Positions 1 through 11,905 are shown, counted from the first letter of the stretch. The stretch: DNA of 64,000 nt from Antitrichia curtipendula (GCA_951230915.1 OX579636.1:9935001-9999000); one strand, 5' to 3'. Translations and numbers: made by a program. The notes: a model not told the origin generated them from the letters alone.

Positions 1-691
1 TGAACAAAATAAAGGTGAAACTTATCGATCAAAATCCTCATAACTTTCACATCATTATTTGAAATTGAATGGGTCAAATGTTTTTGTTTAGCTATCTATT
101 TAATCGATTGAATCAAATAAATTAATCTCTTTTTAGAATATATTTTTAGATGCCTAGTTTGACATTGAAATTTGAAACAATAATTATAACTTTTGCAATA
201 TTTAATGGAATGACATGAAATGGATCTTTACATATAGATTAGGATGATTTGTAGATTACCATCCATCCAAAATATTTAACACAAAAACTTCAAATTACTA
301 AGTCAATAGAGCTTGTCCAAGTTCTCAAAAAATCCAAAGTAGGTACTTCAGTCTTTTAAAAATTAAGTACACAATCACAACCTACTCTCATGATTTCATC
401 CATTTGGATGTTCATGTGTCAATCTTCAAATATTTTTATCCAAAATTTTGAAGCAATCTTGAGTTTAAAATCCAAATCAAACAAACTAAAGCAAATACAA
501 GATGTTTTTTTGCAATAGGAATGGTATTGAAAATGTTGCAATGATTACACCACTATTGTAAATATAAATACACAATACTTATAGATAATATTTAATTTAA
601 AAAAAAAATTAGAAACATACAAACTTTTTTATTTTTCAATATTTTGAAGGAAATTCTTGATTTTTAAAGATTAATTAGATTCCATACCATG
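1..691. other. AT-rich stretch, no gene seen
   Basis: No reading frame of note and no recognisable element. The sequence is AT-rich with short A and T runs, typical of the unannotated spacer in this window. Confidence 0.5.
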
Positions 692-693
692 TA

Positions 694-1258
694 CTCCCTT
701 CGTCCCAAAATGATCTTCCTGTTAGACAAAATGTTCCGGATTAAGACTAAAAATAACATTTTTAAAGCTTGTTTTGCACTACATTTGGAGTTTGGTGTAC
801 TATTGCCCTTGAAACTTTGAGTTTTGAAGCCCTTTTTAAAGTGTAGTTTTGGATTATTGAAAAGTGAATTTTTTTGGGTATTTTCAAGGAGCACCAGTGG
901 TTATTTAATTATTGAGTGTGAAGTCATCATTTTGTGGATAGTTAGTATAAGTCAAAGACCATATGTGGACCTATATTTTGCCTCCCAAAACATTCATCTC
1001 CTTCAATTAGATAATATTCAAAGAGATTAAAAAAATAAAAACAAAAAGTGTTGATTAACCCCTTCAACCATTTTATTTGTCTTTTGATTATTGATTGCAT
1101 AGATGAAGGGAGAACTATCGCTTGGAATTGTTTTGTTAGTCCTAGAGAACAACCAAAAGTTAAATTTGACCAATTTGTAGCTCACAAAGTACAACATGAA
1201 GATCATTTTGGGACAAAAAATGAAGGCCAACAGGAAGAACATTTTGGGACGGAGGGAG
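694..1258. mobile_element. Stowaway-like MITE (Tc1/mariner type)
   Basis: The left end reads CTCCCTTCGTCCCAAAATGA and the right end, reverse complemented, reads CTCCCTCCGTCCCAAAATGT. The similarity continues inward for about 35 bp. Both ends abut TA (692-693 and 1259-1260), the target duplication of Tc1/mariner transposons, and CTCCCTCCGTCCC is close to the known Stowaway end. At 565 bp it is longer than most Stowaway elements. The short reading frames inside do not resemble a transposase, so it is nonautonomous. A second internal copy of the CATTTTGGGAC motif lies near 1204. Confidence 0.85.
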
Positions 1259-1260
1259 TA

Positions 1261-2454
1261 TCTCTTTAAGAATGCAAATTATGTGTTAAAAAGTAGGCAA
1301 CATATAACATTAGATTGATAATTCTATAATGTACATCTTTTATTAGGATGTCATTTAAACATCAAAACCTTATCATGCTCAAATACAATATTATAGACAT
1401 AGACTTTATGACCATTCTTACCTTGTGAGACATGTAGAAGATGCAATGATGATCCAAATTGGAAGTCATATGTGTTAGTGGATCCAAGATCACTATGAAT
1501 ACAAACTTTTGTCACTTCTAAGAACCACAATTCATACTCATTCCTATTTTACAAAAAAGCATGTTGCCTCTAGAATTAGTTTTCCTAGACCTTTAAAGAT
1601 TACATCAGAAGTATATAAATACATAGCCAACTTCCATTTCAAACTAGAGATACCAACTTGATATAATTGGCATGAATTAACCCTCGAAGGACATACCCCC
1701 CCGTGATCAAGGTAGCCACCAAAATACTCTGATTATTGAACCAATACGAGCATTCTTTGTTTCTACATTTAACAATGCAATCATCAGACCTTTTAGGTCG
1801 GCAATGTCCTTCCAAGGTCAAGGGTCAAGGGCCTATTTCCCTAATGCATTAACTAGAGACAATGGGGACAACGTAATGGGCCCTAATGGCATAAGGAATG
1901 GCCGTGGATTGACAACATAAAGATTGCAATTGCTTAAAATCTGAAACAATGGGTCAATCACAGTGTTCATCAAAAAATGCGATTATCCATTGCCGAGATG
2001 AAAACACTGAGTCATTCGTCAGACACGATTTGTCTTGAGCTTCTTAACGTCCAAAGTAACAGCCCAAGCCCCAATTCTGTGTCTCCGAGTGAGCTTTTGA
2101 TTAATAGAAGCCGATAACTACAGCACTCGGTTAGATGAACAGCCTGTACCATGCCTCTCAATTTCGCTTCTGAACGACATCATTGAGTAAACTCACCAGG
2201 CAGAGAGTAACAAGGGATACGAGATGATGCTTCGCCAAAGAAGTAATGAGATCCGCTCATTCTTGCTTCTGAAACTCTATCCTTTCTGAAAAAAAGTGAG
2301 TCAATCAGTTCACACAACCGTAAATACAAACTTGAAGCTGAATGACTGAAAATAAAGCATGAATATCACGAAACTAGATTGGTGTCATGAGAAAAATTAC
2401 ATAGTACAATGTGCCGCAGAAAGCCAGAATTTAGCACCTACAAAACGTACTCAA
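1261..2454. other. Spacer downstream of the Harbinger-derived gene
   Basis: No supported gene. The part nearest 2455 probably holds the 3' untranslated region and terminator of the minus-strand gene that ends there. A short inverted motif (GAAGGACAT near 1686, ATGTCCTTCC near 1806) is present but too weak to call an element. Confidence 0.4.
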
Positions 2455-5400
2455 TCACGTATGGCCTTCAAAATACAAGTGATTGGCAAGAGCGTCCCTT
2501 AAATAGCTTCCTATAGGGTCAATTGACATAACGCTCTGTTGCCTGCATTCAATAAAGTAAGTCATCAGTGCTCCTACCCTAACTAATAAAATATAATACT
2601 CATTAATAATATTCAATTTGTTTGGAAGCCCACAGTAACTTCATACTTCTATCATTAGAAAATGAAGGTACAACTTCTTCCAATTGGTGCATTTTGTTAC
2701 CCTTTTTGGACTTATACCTATCTTTGCTTCCAAAATGCTTTATTTCAACTTCTATAGATGGGCTATTTAGGTACTGAGGGATTGTTAGGCATTTCATATA
2801 TTTTCAGATTTTGACTACAAATAAAGGCCCAATGATATGAGCTGCAGGAACCCGAAGGGTCTGTCATCACCTTTCAGCTTAGTAAGAGACAAGTTAATAC
2901 GACGGGAAGCAGATGGTAAACGAATTGTCTGAGCTATGCTATCCAGAGAAATACTCGCAACCAAAAAGGAAGGGATAAAAACGCTGGGACTCAATGCAGA
3001 TAGATCCAACGTAGAACTATAAAGCAGCTTCGGAGCCGGCGGAGCAAGGTAAGAGGTATACCTGTAATTCTCATCGTGATGACCAAACAGAGCAATTCCA
3101 TCTTGAAGGTCGTCACCCTTATCAATCATGATGTTGTGCAACAAGCAACAGCAAAGGATCAAGTGTGGAAGCTTCTTCAAGTCTGGCCGCCACATGGTGT
3201 GGTGCAATATCCGCCATGCTCCTTTCAGCCTTGCGAAGGCAACTTCCACCACCATACGAGTGCACATGTGCTTGTAGTTGAAGTTATCCTGGATGTTTTG
3301 TACCCCACCCACATCAAGTGGGTAGGGAGAGATAAGCCACGGCCGAAGGGGGTACCCCTCGTCTCCAATGACATACTCTCGCAAGGGAAACCCCTACAGG
3401 AATTCAAAATATTAAATAAAAGACTCCGGAGCATAGAGAGTCAGAATGCTTACAGGCGGAAAAGAGAAAATGCATAGAATTCGACAGACACAGAGTAAGA
3501 GATTACAAGCTTTGCAACCATACGAAACTTACAAGTAGGATCCTAATAAAGTTATCCTTGAACTCAGTCAAAGTAGGGATGTCGACCTTGCTTCAATAAA
3601 GAGAAAGGGTTGATTTAATGAATATTGACGTGAATAGGTGCTGGCAAGCCTTTTTTGGTAATTTACTCACGAATCTGAAAGTGTCGGGCTTTAAGGATAA
3701 CTCAAACGAATTGTAAATTTCATAACACTAGTAACTAGTTCAAGCAAGGTCCCTTTGTCTCTTACAAAAGTTAAAAGACCTTGCTAGTGAGGTATTTGGT
3801 GACTAATCTAATTAAAGTCTTCTCAAGGATCAGGGAGGGATACTTAATCCTTCCGTGAGGTGTCACAGAAGGCACGAGGGAGGAAACCTCTGGGTTACAC
3901 AATGTCACTAAGCATTCCATGACCTCACATCTAGCTATCAAGAGGGGGACCATACAAGAGAGAGCTATGGATGCGTACAACCAAGGCTTTTTTTTTCATT
4001 TTTTAAGAAGTGCCAAAGTGGCAATATAAAATGTTATAGTGGTGCTCCAAATTTCCAAATTTCAACATTCATCCACATATTGGATAGAAAATATCACATT
4101 AGCACATATTACATGTCTATAATTACGTTTTCATCTACAATCTGGCGATTTCATCCAAGTTTTTTGGCATTTTTTTGGCATTTCTAGCCAGCTTATTATT
4201 TTTTAAGTGCAATCTGGCACCAGAAAGCCAAAAAAAAAAGCCCTGCGTACAATTCCACATTCATAAGGTGAAAATATTAGCATCTAAGTTGCTTATAAGC
4301 AAAATTATTTGACTGAAATGAGGGCGAGATACGTACATGTAGTAACTGAACAGGACCATTGAGAATTTCACCATTTTCACACCGCCTGTACAATCCCGAG
4401 CTGCGAAGAGCCCCGGAATCAGTCACGGAACCTGGCAAACCGGTAAACACATCCCGAATGCGCCCATCACTGTCCACAACAGCTTGCACCACCATACTGT
4501 AGTTGTGTTCCCGGTCAAACCAATCTGCTGTTGAATCTCCAACCTGCAGAATATATCAATAAAATCATTTCACACAATTTTGAAGAGATGACTTGTACAC
4601 GGCTCTCAGTAAAATTAGACTGTTTCAGGAATATTTAGACGTCATAAAGACAATCTTCCTATGAACATTGTGATCGTGTGGAGGACTACCTATATAACCC
4701 AGGCCGTCCTGTGGGGAGGCCTCTGTTTCATAATTAAGATCAGAGGTAGACCTCCCATGAATCATGGAAAAGATTCTCATTTGTTGTCTAAACAATATAA
4801 TTAAAATGGAAACTCTGTTCTCAGTAACAAAATGAACATGTCCAAAAGTGCATCACCCATACCTGGAGCATTGTGCTATTCACAATGGCAGGATGGCAGC
4901 AAAAAATCAACATGTCAAAACAGCATCTGCCACACCTGAAGCAGTGTGCTAATCACAACATGTCAAGATGGCAGCAAACTGCTGAACAAATCCGTATGCA
5001 CATCTTAAATTTACAAAAGCACTTCACCATTTCAAATACGTGCAAGTAGCCATTGCCAAAAATGATCTAATAAGTGAGGACAACGAAGACCTGGAGCTCC
5101 ATAACAATGTGCGTGACATCCACTGCCCCACAGCAATTCGGCAAGCCGTGCAGTTTCCGAAAGCCTTCCTTGACATGCTCCATTTCTTCCCCGCGAGGCC
5201 AATGCATGTGATGCATCGCCCGCTTCTCCATGGACTTGATGAATTTCCAAGTGGTTTTGCAAACCGTGGAAGTCCCGACCCCGAACAGCTCCCCGATGGT
5301 GGTATGCGCATATCCCGACGCGAGGCGCCGCAACGCCATGGCCACCTGCTTCTCCACGGAGATGAAGCGCCCCTCGATGCTCATGAAATTCGCGGGCGTC

Positions 5401-5774
5401 GCCGACTCCAGATCCGACTTCACCAAGGAGCAGATGTAGTCGAAGGTCGACTTGGAAACCCTAAAATTCGTCACCCAGCGCTCCGGGTCGGGATCTTCCG
5501 AAGCCCGGAACTCGTCCCACCAAGTGTTCGCTCTCGATTGGGAGATGTACTCTCCGATGCGCGCAATCGCCTCGTCGTCCGCCATGGACGCGATCAACGC
5601 CGGCATGTAGGAATCGTCGTCTTCTTCGTACTTGCGTTTGCTCAACCGCGTTTGAGGCGCGGCGTCGCCTCCCGCACTCCCCGTCAAGTTCGCCGCCCCG
5701 GAAATGAACTGCAGTGCCACGTTCACGGCCGCGGCGGAGGCCGCGAGCGCTCCAAACACCACCTGTTTCTCCAT
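2455..5774 (-). CDS. PIF/Harbinger transposase-derived nuclease (ALP1/HARBI1-like), four exons, intact
   Basis: Exons read on the minus strand are 5774-5091, 4543-4337, 3393-3062 and 2542-2455. Each junction has GT-AG and keeps frame (phases 0, 0, 2), giving about 436 residues ending in TGA. Residues 60-80 are acidic after a basic KRK motif. Residues about 125-180 look like the helix-turn-helix of the family (ASGYAHTTIGELFGVGTSTV). The DDE nuclease fold follows: D219 in GAVDVTHI, D270 in GSVTDSGAL, E347 in RMVVEVAFARLKG. The C-terminus carries the family motif LRDALANHL. Length and domain order match plant ALP1-like proteins, which derive from PIF/Harbinger transposases; some act in chromatin regulation and others are still transposases. 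With all three acidic residues kept, catalysis is possible. I saw no terminal inverted repeats around it, so a domesticated host gene and a transposon gene both remain open. The start is the ATG at 5774 in a locally GC-rich region. The exon 4 boundary rests on the motif match and the splice signals. Confidence 0.9.
3982..4245. mobile_element. hAT-type MITE in intron 2 of the Harbinger-derived gene
   Basis: The element begins CAAGGCTTTTTTTTT and its other end, reverse complemented, begins CAGGGCTTTTTTTTTT. It is flanked by an 8-bp duplication, CGTACAAC at 3974-3981 and CGTACAAT at 4246-4253 (7 of 8 match). An 8-bp duplication with ends starting CA-RGG is the hAT signature. It is 264 bp long with no reading frame, so nonautonomous. 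The gene's splice sites are not affected. Confidence 0.8.
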
Positions 5775-5799
5775 CGTTGCCCTCCACGAGGAGAACCCT

Positions 5800-6425
5800 A
5801 AAATTCAAACAAATGTCCAATGTCCAGCCATCATTGGAAAATCCTTCGGGAGATTCCTGCCAAGGTGTCAAGTTTATGGTAATCGTAGAACTTCAAGCTC
5901 TACCAAAACCTCTAAAAACCTGCAAAACCCCTTCCAAGACAGCAAAACTCACTCTGGAAACGGACAGAGTCGCAGATAGTTTCTTACTACAGTCTCCGTT
6001 GGTTAATTACAGACTTGGTGCCGACTTGAATACAGGTGCCGACTACAATTAACCAACGCGAATACAAGTCGAGTGCTTATTCAAGGAAGATTTGCAAACT
6101 CGAGATACAACTACAAACTCCATGCTCAAAAACTTGCAAACCCTAAAATCCAAGTTCAAGCTTCTCCGCCCATCATTGGAAACTCCACAGGGAGCTCCCT
6201 GCCACTGATTTGTCAGTTCTGTGACAGGCACTGAACCAACTTCGATCTCTAACTGAAACCTCAGACTCGCTCCAAAAAGATGGCGAGGGAACACAGTGAG
6301 CTGCAGGCAGTTCCTCACTAAAATCTTCTTTGAGGAATATTGCTACAATTCAACAGCGCGAATGTGATGCGAGTGCATTTCCAAGGAGCGTTTTGCAACT
6401 TGGAAATTGGGCAAGAGGGCTGTTG
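5800..6425. repeat. Two ~0.3-kb diverged direct repeats upstream of the Harbinger-derived gene
   Basis: The block around 5800-5865 (CCATCATTGGAAA, then GGGAG-TCCCTGCCA) recurs at about 6132-6205. The block around 6042-6110 (ACAATT--CAACGCGAATAC, then CAAGGAAGATTTGCAAAC) recurs at about 6347-6405. The spacing is about 305-330 bp, so a local duplication has copied part of the upstream, likely 5' UTR or promoter, region. No TATA box could be assigned with confidence. Confidence 0.55.
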
Positions 6426-6429
6426 CCAG

Positions 6430-6965
6430 TGTTGCTTCAATCAGGCCTACCAGTAAGATACTTTTTTTTTCAGGCGGGGCAGGGGTACTTTTGTTTTGCA
6501 CGAACAGGGGCAGACCGGCCAAGGAGGAGTGACCCCTGCATTTTACCCCTGCAGAAAACACTGGAATTTTTTAATTTGCTGCATATGATAAACTTTTCAA
6601 ATTCAGATTTGCAATCAGAGGCCCCAAGTTAGATAGGGACATGAAGAAATACTAAATTTAAGTGGCACAAAATAGGGGGCAATTTTTACATTTATCCTTC
6701 GATAGAACAATACATGGGTCAATCCTCTCTAGCCAGGGCAGATCCCATTGCATTAACCCTAAAACACTTGAGCAATTGCCGATAGATGGTAAAATAGTGT
6801 CATAACTTAGTCAAAATAGATGATTTTGGGGGAGTGTTTTCTTGAGTGTGTGTGCAACTCTTGGTGGTGGAGAGCCCCTAATTGAGGAACCACTAGAAGA
6901 AGATGTCAAATCCACAGATCATACAAGATGCCTTTCTAGTGTATTTGGCAAGATGCCTTTCTAGT
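6430..6965. other. Spacer, no gene seen
   Basis: The only structure seen is a GC-rich patch at about 6470-6555 with facing GCAGGGGTA and TACCCCTGC motifs. No supported gene or bounded element. Confidence 0.4.
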
Positions 6966-6969
6966 GATA

Positions 6970-7220
6970 CAATGAATCATATTTTTTTACTGACATGGAA
7001 TTTGACTTTTGTGAGTTATATTTTCTGTTGATGTGAAAAATTACCTTGTGAGTCATATTTTTGAATGATGTCGAATATGACTCTTGTGATTCATATTCTC
7101 TACTAATGTGGATAATGACTCTCGTAAATCATATTTTCTATTAATGTGGAATATGATCCTTGTGAGTCATATTTTTTGTTGATGTAAAATATGACTCATG
7201 TAAGTCATATGACTCAACCA
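6970..7220. repeat. 38-bp tandem repeat, about six copies
   Basis: A motif of the form GTGAGTCATATTTT recurs at 7010, 7048, 7086, 7124, 7162 and 7200, exactly every 38 bp, with degenerate copies of the intervening TGATGTGGAATATGACTCTT. Each unit contains GACTC and GAGTC in opposing orientation, so units can form small hairpins. No coding function is apparent. Confidence 0.85.
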
Positions 7221-7830
7221 AGTGATATTCTAGATAAGTGAAAGTCATATTTCTTAGATTTGTGTGTGTAGTTTCTAATTGAAATGACTGAGGTCTATAG
7301 TATCTTTCGTCATAAACTACAGTCACATTTTTTATACATTCTAAATGGACATGACACATAGTAGTTATACATGAAACATGGTTTTGCAACTAATTAAAAG
7401 ATTCCATCTAATTATAAACAAGTAAGTATGTTTTTGAAATGCACAAGAAACAGTCATATTTGAAGAGAGAAAATGCAAAATAGAATGTGACACTAATGTT
7501 GTAAAATATATCACAATGACACTCTATTAATGTATATTCCAATGCACTTATAAGATTTATATTTTTTACAAAAATGTGAAGATTATGCCTCTTTGGTATT
7601 GCAAGCAGCCTCCAATAACTTCATTCCAATTTCGAGTACCTACATGTACAATCAAAGAGGTTAATTTTTAGTGAATGGACAATATAGCTAAACCTTTAAA
7701 GATTAAGGCAATGCAAAATATGTAGCACAAGTTTAAGATAAGAAAAAGTCATAACCACCATATCTCTAAAAATTGCAAATAAATAAGAAGAATAAATATC
7801 AATGGTGATAGAGGGAATAAAAAGCAAAAG
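7220..7830. other. AT-rich spacer, no gene seen
   Basis: No reading frame with recognisable content. Confidence 0.4.
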
Positions 7831-8460
7831 GTGACAAGTAGGAAGAGGTAACAACAAGCACGAGTTAAGTTGCAACAAAATGCAACAAATAACAAGAAAA
7901 AACAAGAAAAAAATGCAATAAGAAGCAATAAGAACAATAAGTTAAGATGCAATAAGAAGAAATTAAAGAATCAACAAGATGAAACAAAAAAGAAGAAGGA
8001 AGAACTAAGAGTTAATAGGAGCAATGTTGCTAATATGTGAGCATGGAGTGGCGAGTGGTGAGTGGGGATTAGTGAGCGGTGAGCGGTGAGCATAGATTTT
8101 AGACAGAATAATGAAAAATTTAATGAAATTGGAAAGAAAGTATGAATAAAAATAGACAAAAATTTGGATGAAAATACCTAAAAAATGGATGAAGGGGGAT
8201 GAAAATATAGATTAAAGTAGATTAAGAACTAGATGAAAATTTTGGATGGAAAAAAGAATGAAAGAGGATGAAAAAATGGATGAAAAAACTCAAAAATAGA
8301 TGAAAGTAGATGAAAATATTGATGAAAATAGATAATCAATAGAATAAAATATTTGGATGAAAAAAATAGAAGAAGATGAAAGTATATGAAAAAATGGATG
8401 AAAACATTTGTAAAATAGATGAAAGTAGATGAATAAAAAATGAAAAAGGATGAGAGTTCC
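7830..8460. repeat. Low-complexity block: AACAAGAA-rich then GATGAAAA-rich
   Basis: About 150 bp rich in CAACAAGAA/GCAATAAG, a short GC-richer piece with repeated GTGAGCGGTGAGC near 8040-8095, and then about 290 bp of imperfect GGATGAAAA/TAGATGAAA repeats. Frames on the opposite strand read as Phe/Ser/Leu-rich artefacts of the repeat. A related block lies at 11950-12440, largely in inverted orientation. Confidence 0.7.
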
Positions 8461-8725
8461 ATATCTCAAACATCCCAAAACAATCTCTTAGGGCCCAGAG
8501 AGATTTCTAGATATGACAATATATGGAAAAAAATAAAAAATAAGATTTGGATTTTTTTTTTGAAAAAAAGTTTTGAGAGTTCCATATCTTGAACACCCTG
8601 AACGAGACTCTTGCAACTGAGAAAGGTTTCTAGGGGTGACAACGTATGCAAAAGGAAAAAATTGAAAAAAAAAAAAAAAAAATTTGGAATTTTTTTTTTG
8701 AGAATTCTGTGCTTCAAACACCCTA
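8450..8725. repeat. ~120-bp degenerate tandem repeat, two to three copies
   Basis: A unit starting GAGAGTTCCATATCT, continuing through a TCT-AGAGA-TTTCTAG motif and ending in an A-rich run, occurs at about 8452 and 8575. A third partial copy starts near 8700. Confidence 0.6.
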
Positions 8726-8807
8726 GTTTTCAAACCATGATAATAGGTTTGAAATCCAAAAAACACACTAAATACCTCACAACTTGAAACTTTAAGGCTC
8801 TCAGGCT

Positions 8808-9093
8808 CCTACATTACAAAGTTTACAACCTATGATTTGTCAACAATTATCGTGTGGTTATTGTTGTTTCATGGGTTCGTATGTTAATTTAATAGTTATC
8901 CCATCATTATGACGCATTACTGCACAATTTAGTGCATCATTACGATGCATCATTAGTTGCACAATGCACTAAATTGTACAGTAATGCGTCGTAATGATGC
9001 GATAACTATTAAATTAACATACGAACCCATGAAACAACAATAACCACACGATAATTGTTGACAAATCGTAGGTTGTAAACTTTGTAATGTAGG
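8808..9093. repeat. 286-bp long foldback (near-perfect inverted repeat)
   Basis: The left arm begins CCTACATTACAAAGTTTACA at 8808 and the right arm ends with its reverse complement at 9093. The arms are about 130 bp with only a handful of mismatches and meet at a centre of about 25 bp near 8940-8965. The transcript would be one long hairpin. No target duplication or known terminal motif was identified, so it may be a foldback MITE or a hairpin small-RNA source. Confidence 0.9.
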
Positions 9094-9229
9094 TTCATCC
9101 ACTCATGCTCCAAGGCTCACAAAATAGCACTTACGCAATTGTGCAAGCATAGAATGCGAGTGAATTTTTGCTAAGATTAATCCCAAAGAGGCAACAGTTG
9201 AATTAATTAATTTTTTTTCATTGAAAAAG

Positions 9230-9800
9230 GAGAAGTTCTTTGAATGGACCAAGATATTGGGTTATTTATGCTTAGGTTGGGACCCTTTAGAGGCCTCTCG
9301 GCACCGAGAAGGGTTTCCAAGGGAGGACCTCATGGAACTTTTAAAAATTTCTCCAAGTCCTCTTGTTTTATTTTCCAATTTAAAAAAAAATAAGTTGTTC
9401 TGATTGTAGACATTGGCCATAGCAATTCCATGGAGGAGGACCCTCCATCGGACCTTTCGGTACCGAGAGTGGTTTCCAAGGGAGGACATTATGGAACTTC
9501 TTACACTTTCTTCAAGTCCTCTTGTTTTATTTTTCAATTTTTTTTCAATTTTTTTTTTAAAGTAAGTTGTTCTAATTGTAGACTTGGGCCGCGATAATTG
9601 CATGGGGGAGGATCCTCCATGGGGCCTCTTGGCACAGAGAGGGGTTTCCAAGGGAGGACCTTATAGAACTTTTTAAACTTTCTTAAACTTGTTTTGTTTT
9701 CTAATTTTTGTTAGGCAACTTGTTTTGATTTCGGACTTTGGTTGCAACAATTGCATGGGCCTCTCAACATTGAGAGGGGTCCTAAAGGTGGCTTATTGAG
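9230..9800. repeat. ~135-172-bp tandem repeat, about four copies
   Basis: The core GGCCTCT-GGCACCGAGA-GGGTTTCC is found near 9291, 9449, 9622 and, shortened, 9758. Each core is followed by AAGGGAGGAC-T-ATGGAAC, a T-rich stretch and TAAGTTGTTCTGATTGTAGAC. Copies are diverged by substitutions and length changes in the T-runs. Confidence 0.75.
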
Positions 9801-11905
9801 CCTTGATACAAAATTTATTTTCATTTTGTCTAGTTCAATAGTGTGGGGGGAAGGGATGGCATTGAGTTAAATTTTTTTTTAATCCCTAAACCTTCAAGAA
9901 TAACTTGTTGCTTCTGTCATGGTAGGTATAGTTGCAAGACCATAGTCTTAAGGATCCTCGTGGTGCCAAGAGAAACCCCTCCAACCTTAGCTTATGAGTT
10001 TATTTATTTCTTTTTTAGGTTAAAATTTTTTCCACAAGAGGTATTTGTGAGATGACACAAAACCGGGTTTAGTAGGCAAGTTGGTAGGAGGAGAAGATTG
10101 TACCGCAAGGCGGCTATGAGCACCAAGAATTTTCTCTCTTAGATCTCCTTGTGCAATTTTTGTTTTTTTATTATTAATTTTTAATGAACCAATTTTTATT
10201 TACAAATGGCAGGTCATGTCAAATGGATCAAATTTTTTAAGCTTAGCTTCACATAAGTTAAATTCATACTATAATATTCAGGGCTTGAAATTTGTGTTTT
10301 TATATTTGTAAAATTCTCTAAAGTTTTCTTTTTATGTATGGTGGTATTTCAAGTATGATTTATATGCCAAAAAATTCATTTAGAAGGCAGATTTACTACT
10401 GTTTCTTATAACTTGGTTGGATCTAATTTGTTGTTTTGTTATTTGTGTAGGCAAGCTTAGAAATTGAGGAATTCCAAATATTTTTCATTTTTTGCAAATC
10501 TAGGATTTTTTCCAAGCCCTTCAAAATTGTTTCAACTACTCATCTATGCAGAGGCTCTTTATATGGATTTGCCATCCTAGATCGTAAGCCAAATTATAGT
10601 ACCTTTTTAGTAGATCCTCACATTTTGCAATTCATAGATGACTATGTTATAGAGTCTAATGGTAAGACATGAGATATTGAGGACAACTTGACTTTAGCAC
10701 ACTCAATCTAAAGTTTTCCTGCAGAAAAAAATTTGCATGATATAAATATCATATTTGAAGTTTTTTGTTGCATTTGTGTTAGATGTCATTGCATTTGACA
10801 CAATTTGTAGTCTTGACATCAGATTTTCTTTTTACTAGAGATTTTTGGATCACTAAAAACACCACTTGAGTTATTGCAAGGAACACCATTCAATTTTTCT
10901 AGTGTTCTGGCAAAAATTGCATTTCTAATATCCAATACTACAAGTACTAGGAGTACTATAAAGGACATGTTTACAATCAAATTAGACAATTTCAATAGAA
11001 ATTTCTAACTCATCATATTTATTCTTCAAAATCTATAGAAGATGACAAGAGAGTCACTTTCATTGTGACAGAAAATAGAATCCATGTTTCTTGCAACAAC
11101 CTACTTTTGTGATAATCATCATGTATTTTTTTCAGTTGTATGATATATTCATCAATTACCACCTTTGAACTCCTAAACTCCCTACCCTCTTGATCACAAT
11201 GTCACCATGGTGTGATGTTGTGGTATAAAGGGCACAAAAATAGAAAAAGGAACACGTCCATTGTGAGATTGTGATCAATTGGACATGGAGTTCAATGGTA
11301 ATTATTGAATAAATATGCCATTTGGTGGAGAAAATACATGTTGATTATCAAAAAGATGGTGAGATTGTACTAGATAATAACTTTTAATTTAGTTATTAAT
11401 GATAATCCAAGTGTTTACGATTTTTTAGGGCTCAAAATAGAGCCTTAAACCAGAGTATAGGTTTTGATGTTAAATTTAGGGTGAACCAACACTATGACAA
11501 CTTCCTAGCCTGCCAATGATTGAGCTTCATTGGATTTCTACTATCCAAATAGGATTCTTTGTCATTACGCACAATGCATTAGTCATTGGCATTGGTATTA
11601 ATTCATGGACTTAAGAATTTTTGTCCACTCTTCCTATACCAAGCACTTGTAAGATAATTATGCACTTCTTGTCTGCATTTTTATTCTATTTTTATATCTA
11701 TGATTGTGAAGCTTCTTGTGCAATTATTATATCTAGTTCATGTGCCTTAGTAGTTGCTGTGAACTTTTCTACTTTAGGGATGAAACCATTCCAGGTTTCA
11801 CGGCTATAGGTCCCTTGTGGATATTTGAATTTGATATTTGTAATTTGTAGGGCATTCAATTGTAATCCATGATTTAGATACACGTTTTACACTTGTGCTT
11901 ATAGG
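9800..11905. other. AT-rich spacer, no gene seen
   Basis: No supported gene. A piece near 9940-9985 (AAGGATCCTCGTGGTGCCAAG) resembles the core of the preceding tandem repeat, so the array may extend in degraded form. The remainder shows no pattern I can name. Confidence 0.4.

Noticed and set aside
1677..1830. TTAACCCTCGAAGGACAT with a facing ATGTCCTTCC, possible small TTAA element
   Set aside because: The right side does not end at TTAA and the inverted match is under 12 bp.
6465..6560. Facing GCAGGGGTA and TACCCCTGC motifs
   Set aside because: Too short and no flanking duplication; not enough to call an element.
8229..8766. Minus-strand Phe/Ser-rich frames as membrane proteins
   Set aside because: They are translations of GATGAAAA and poly-A simple repeats.
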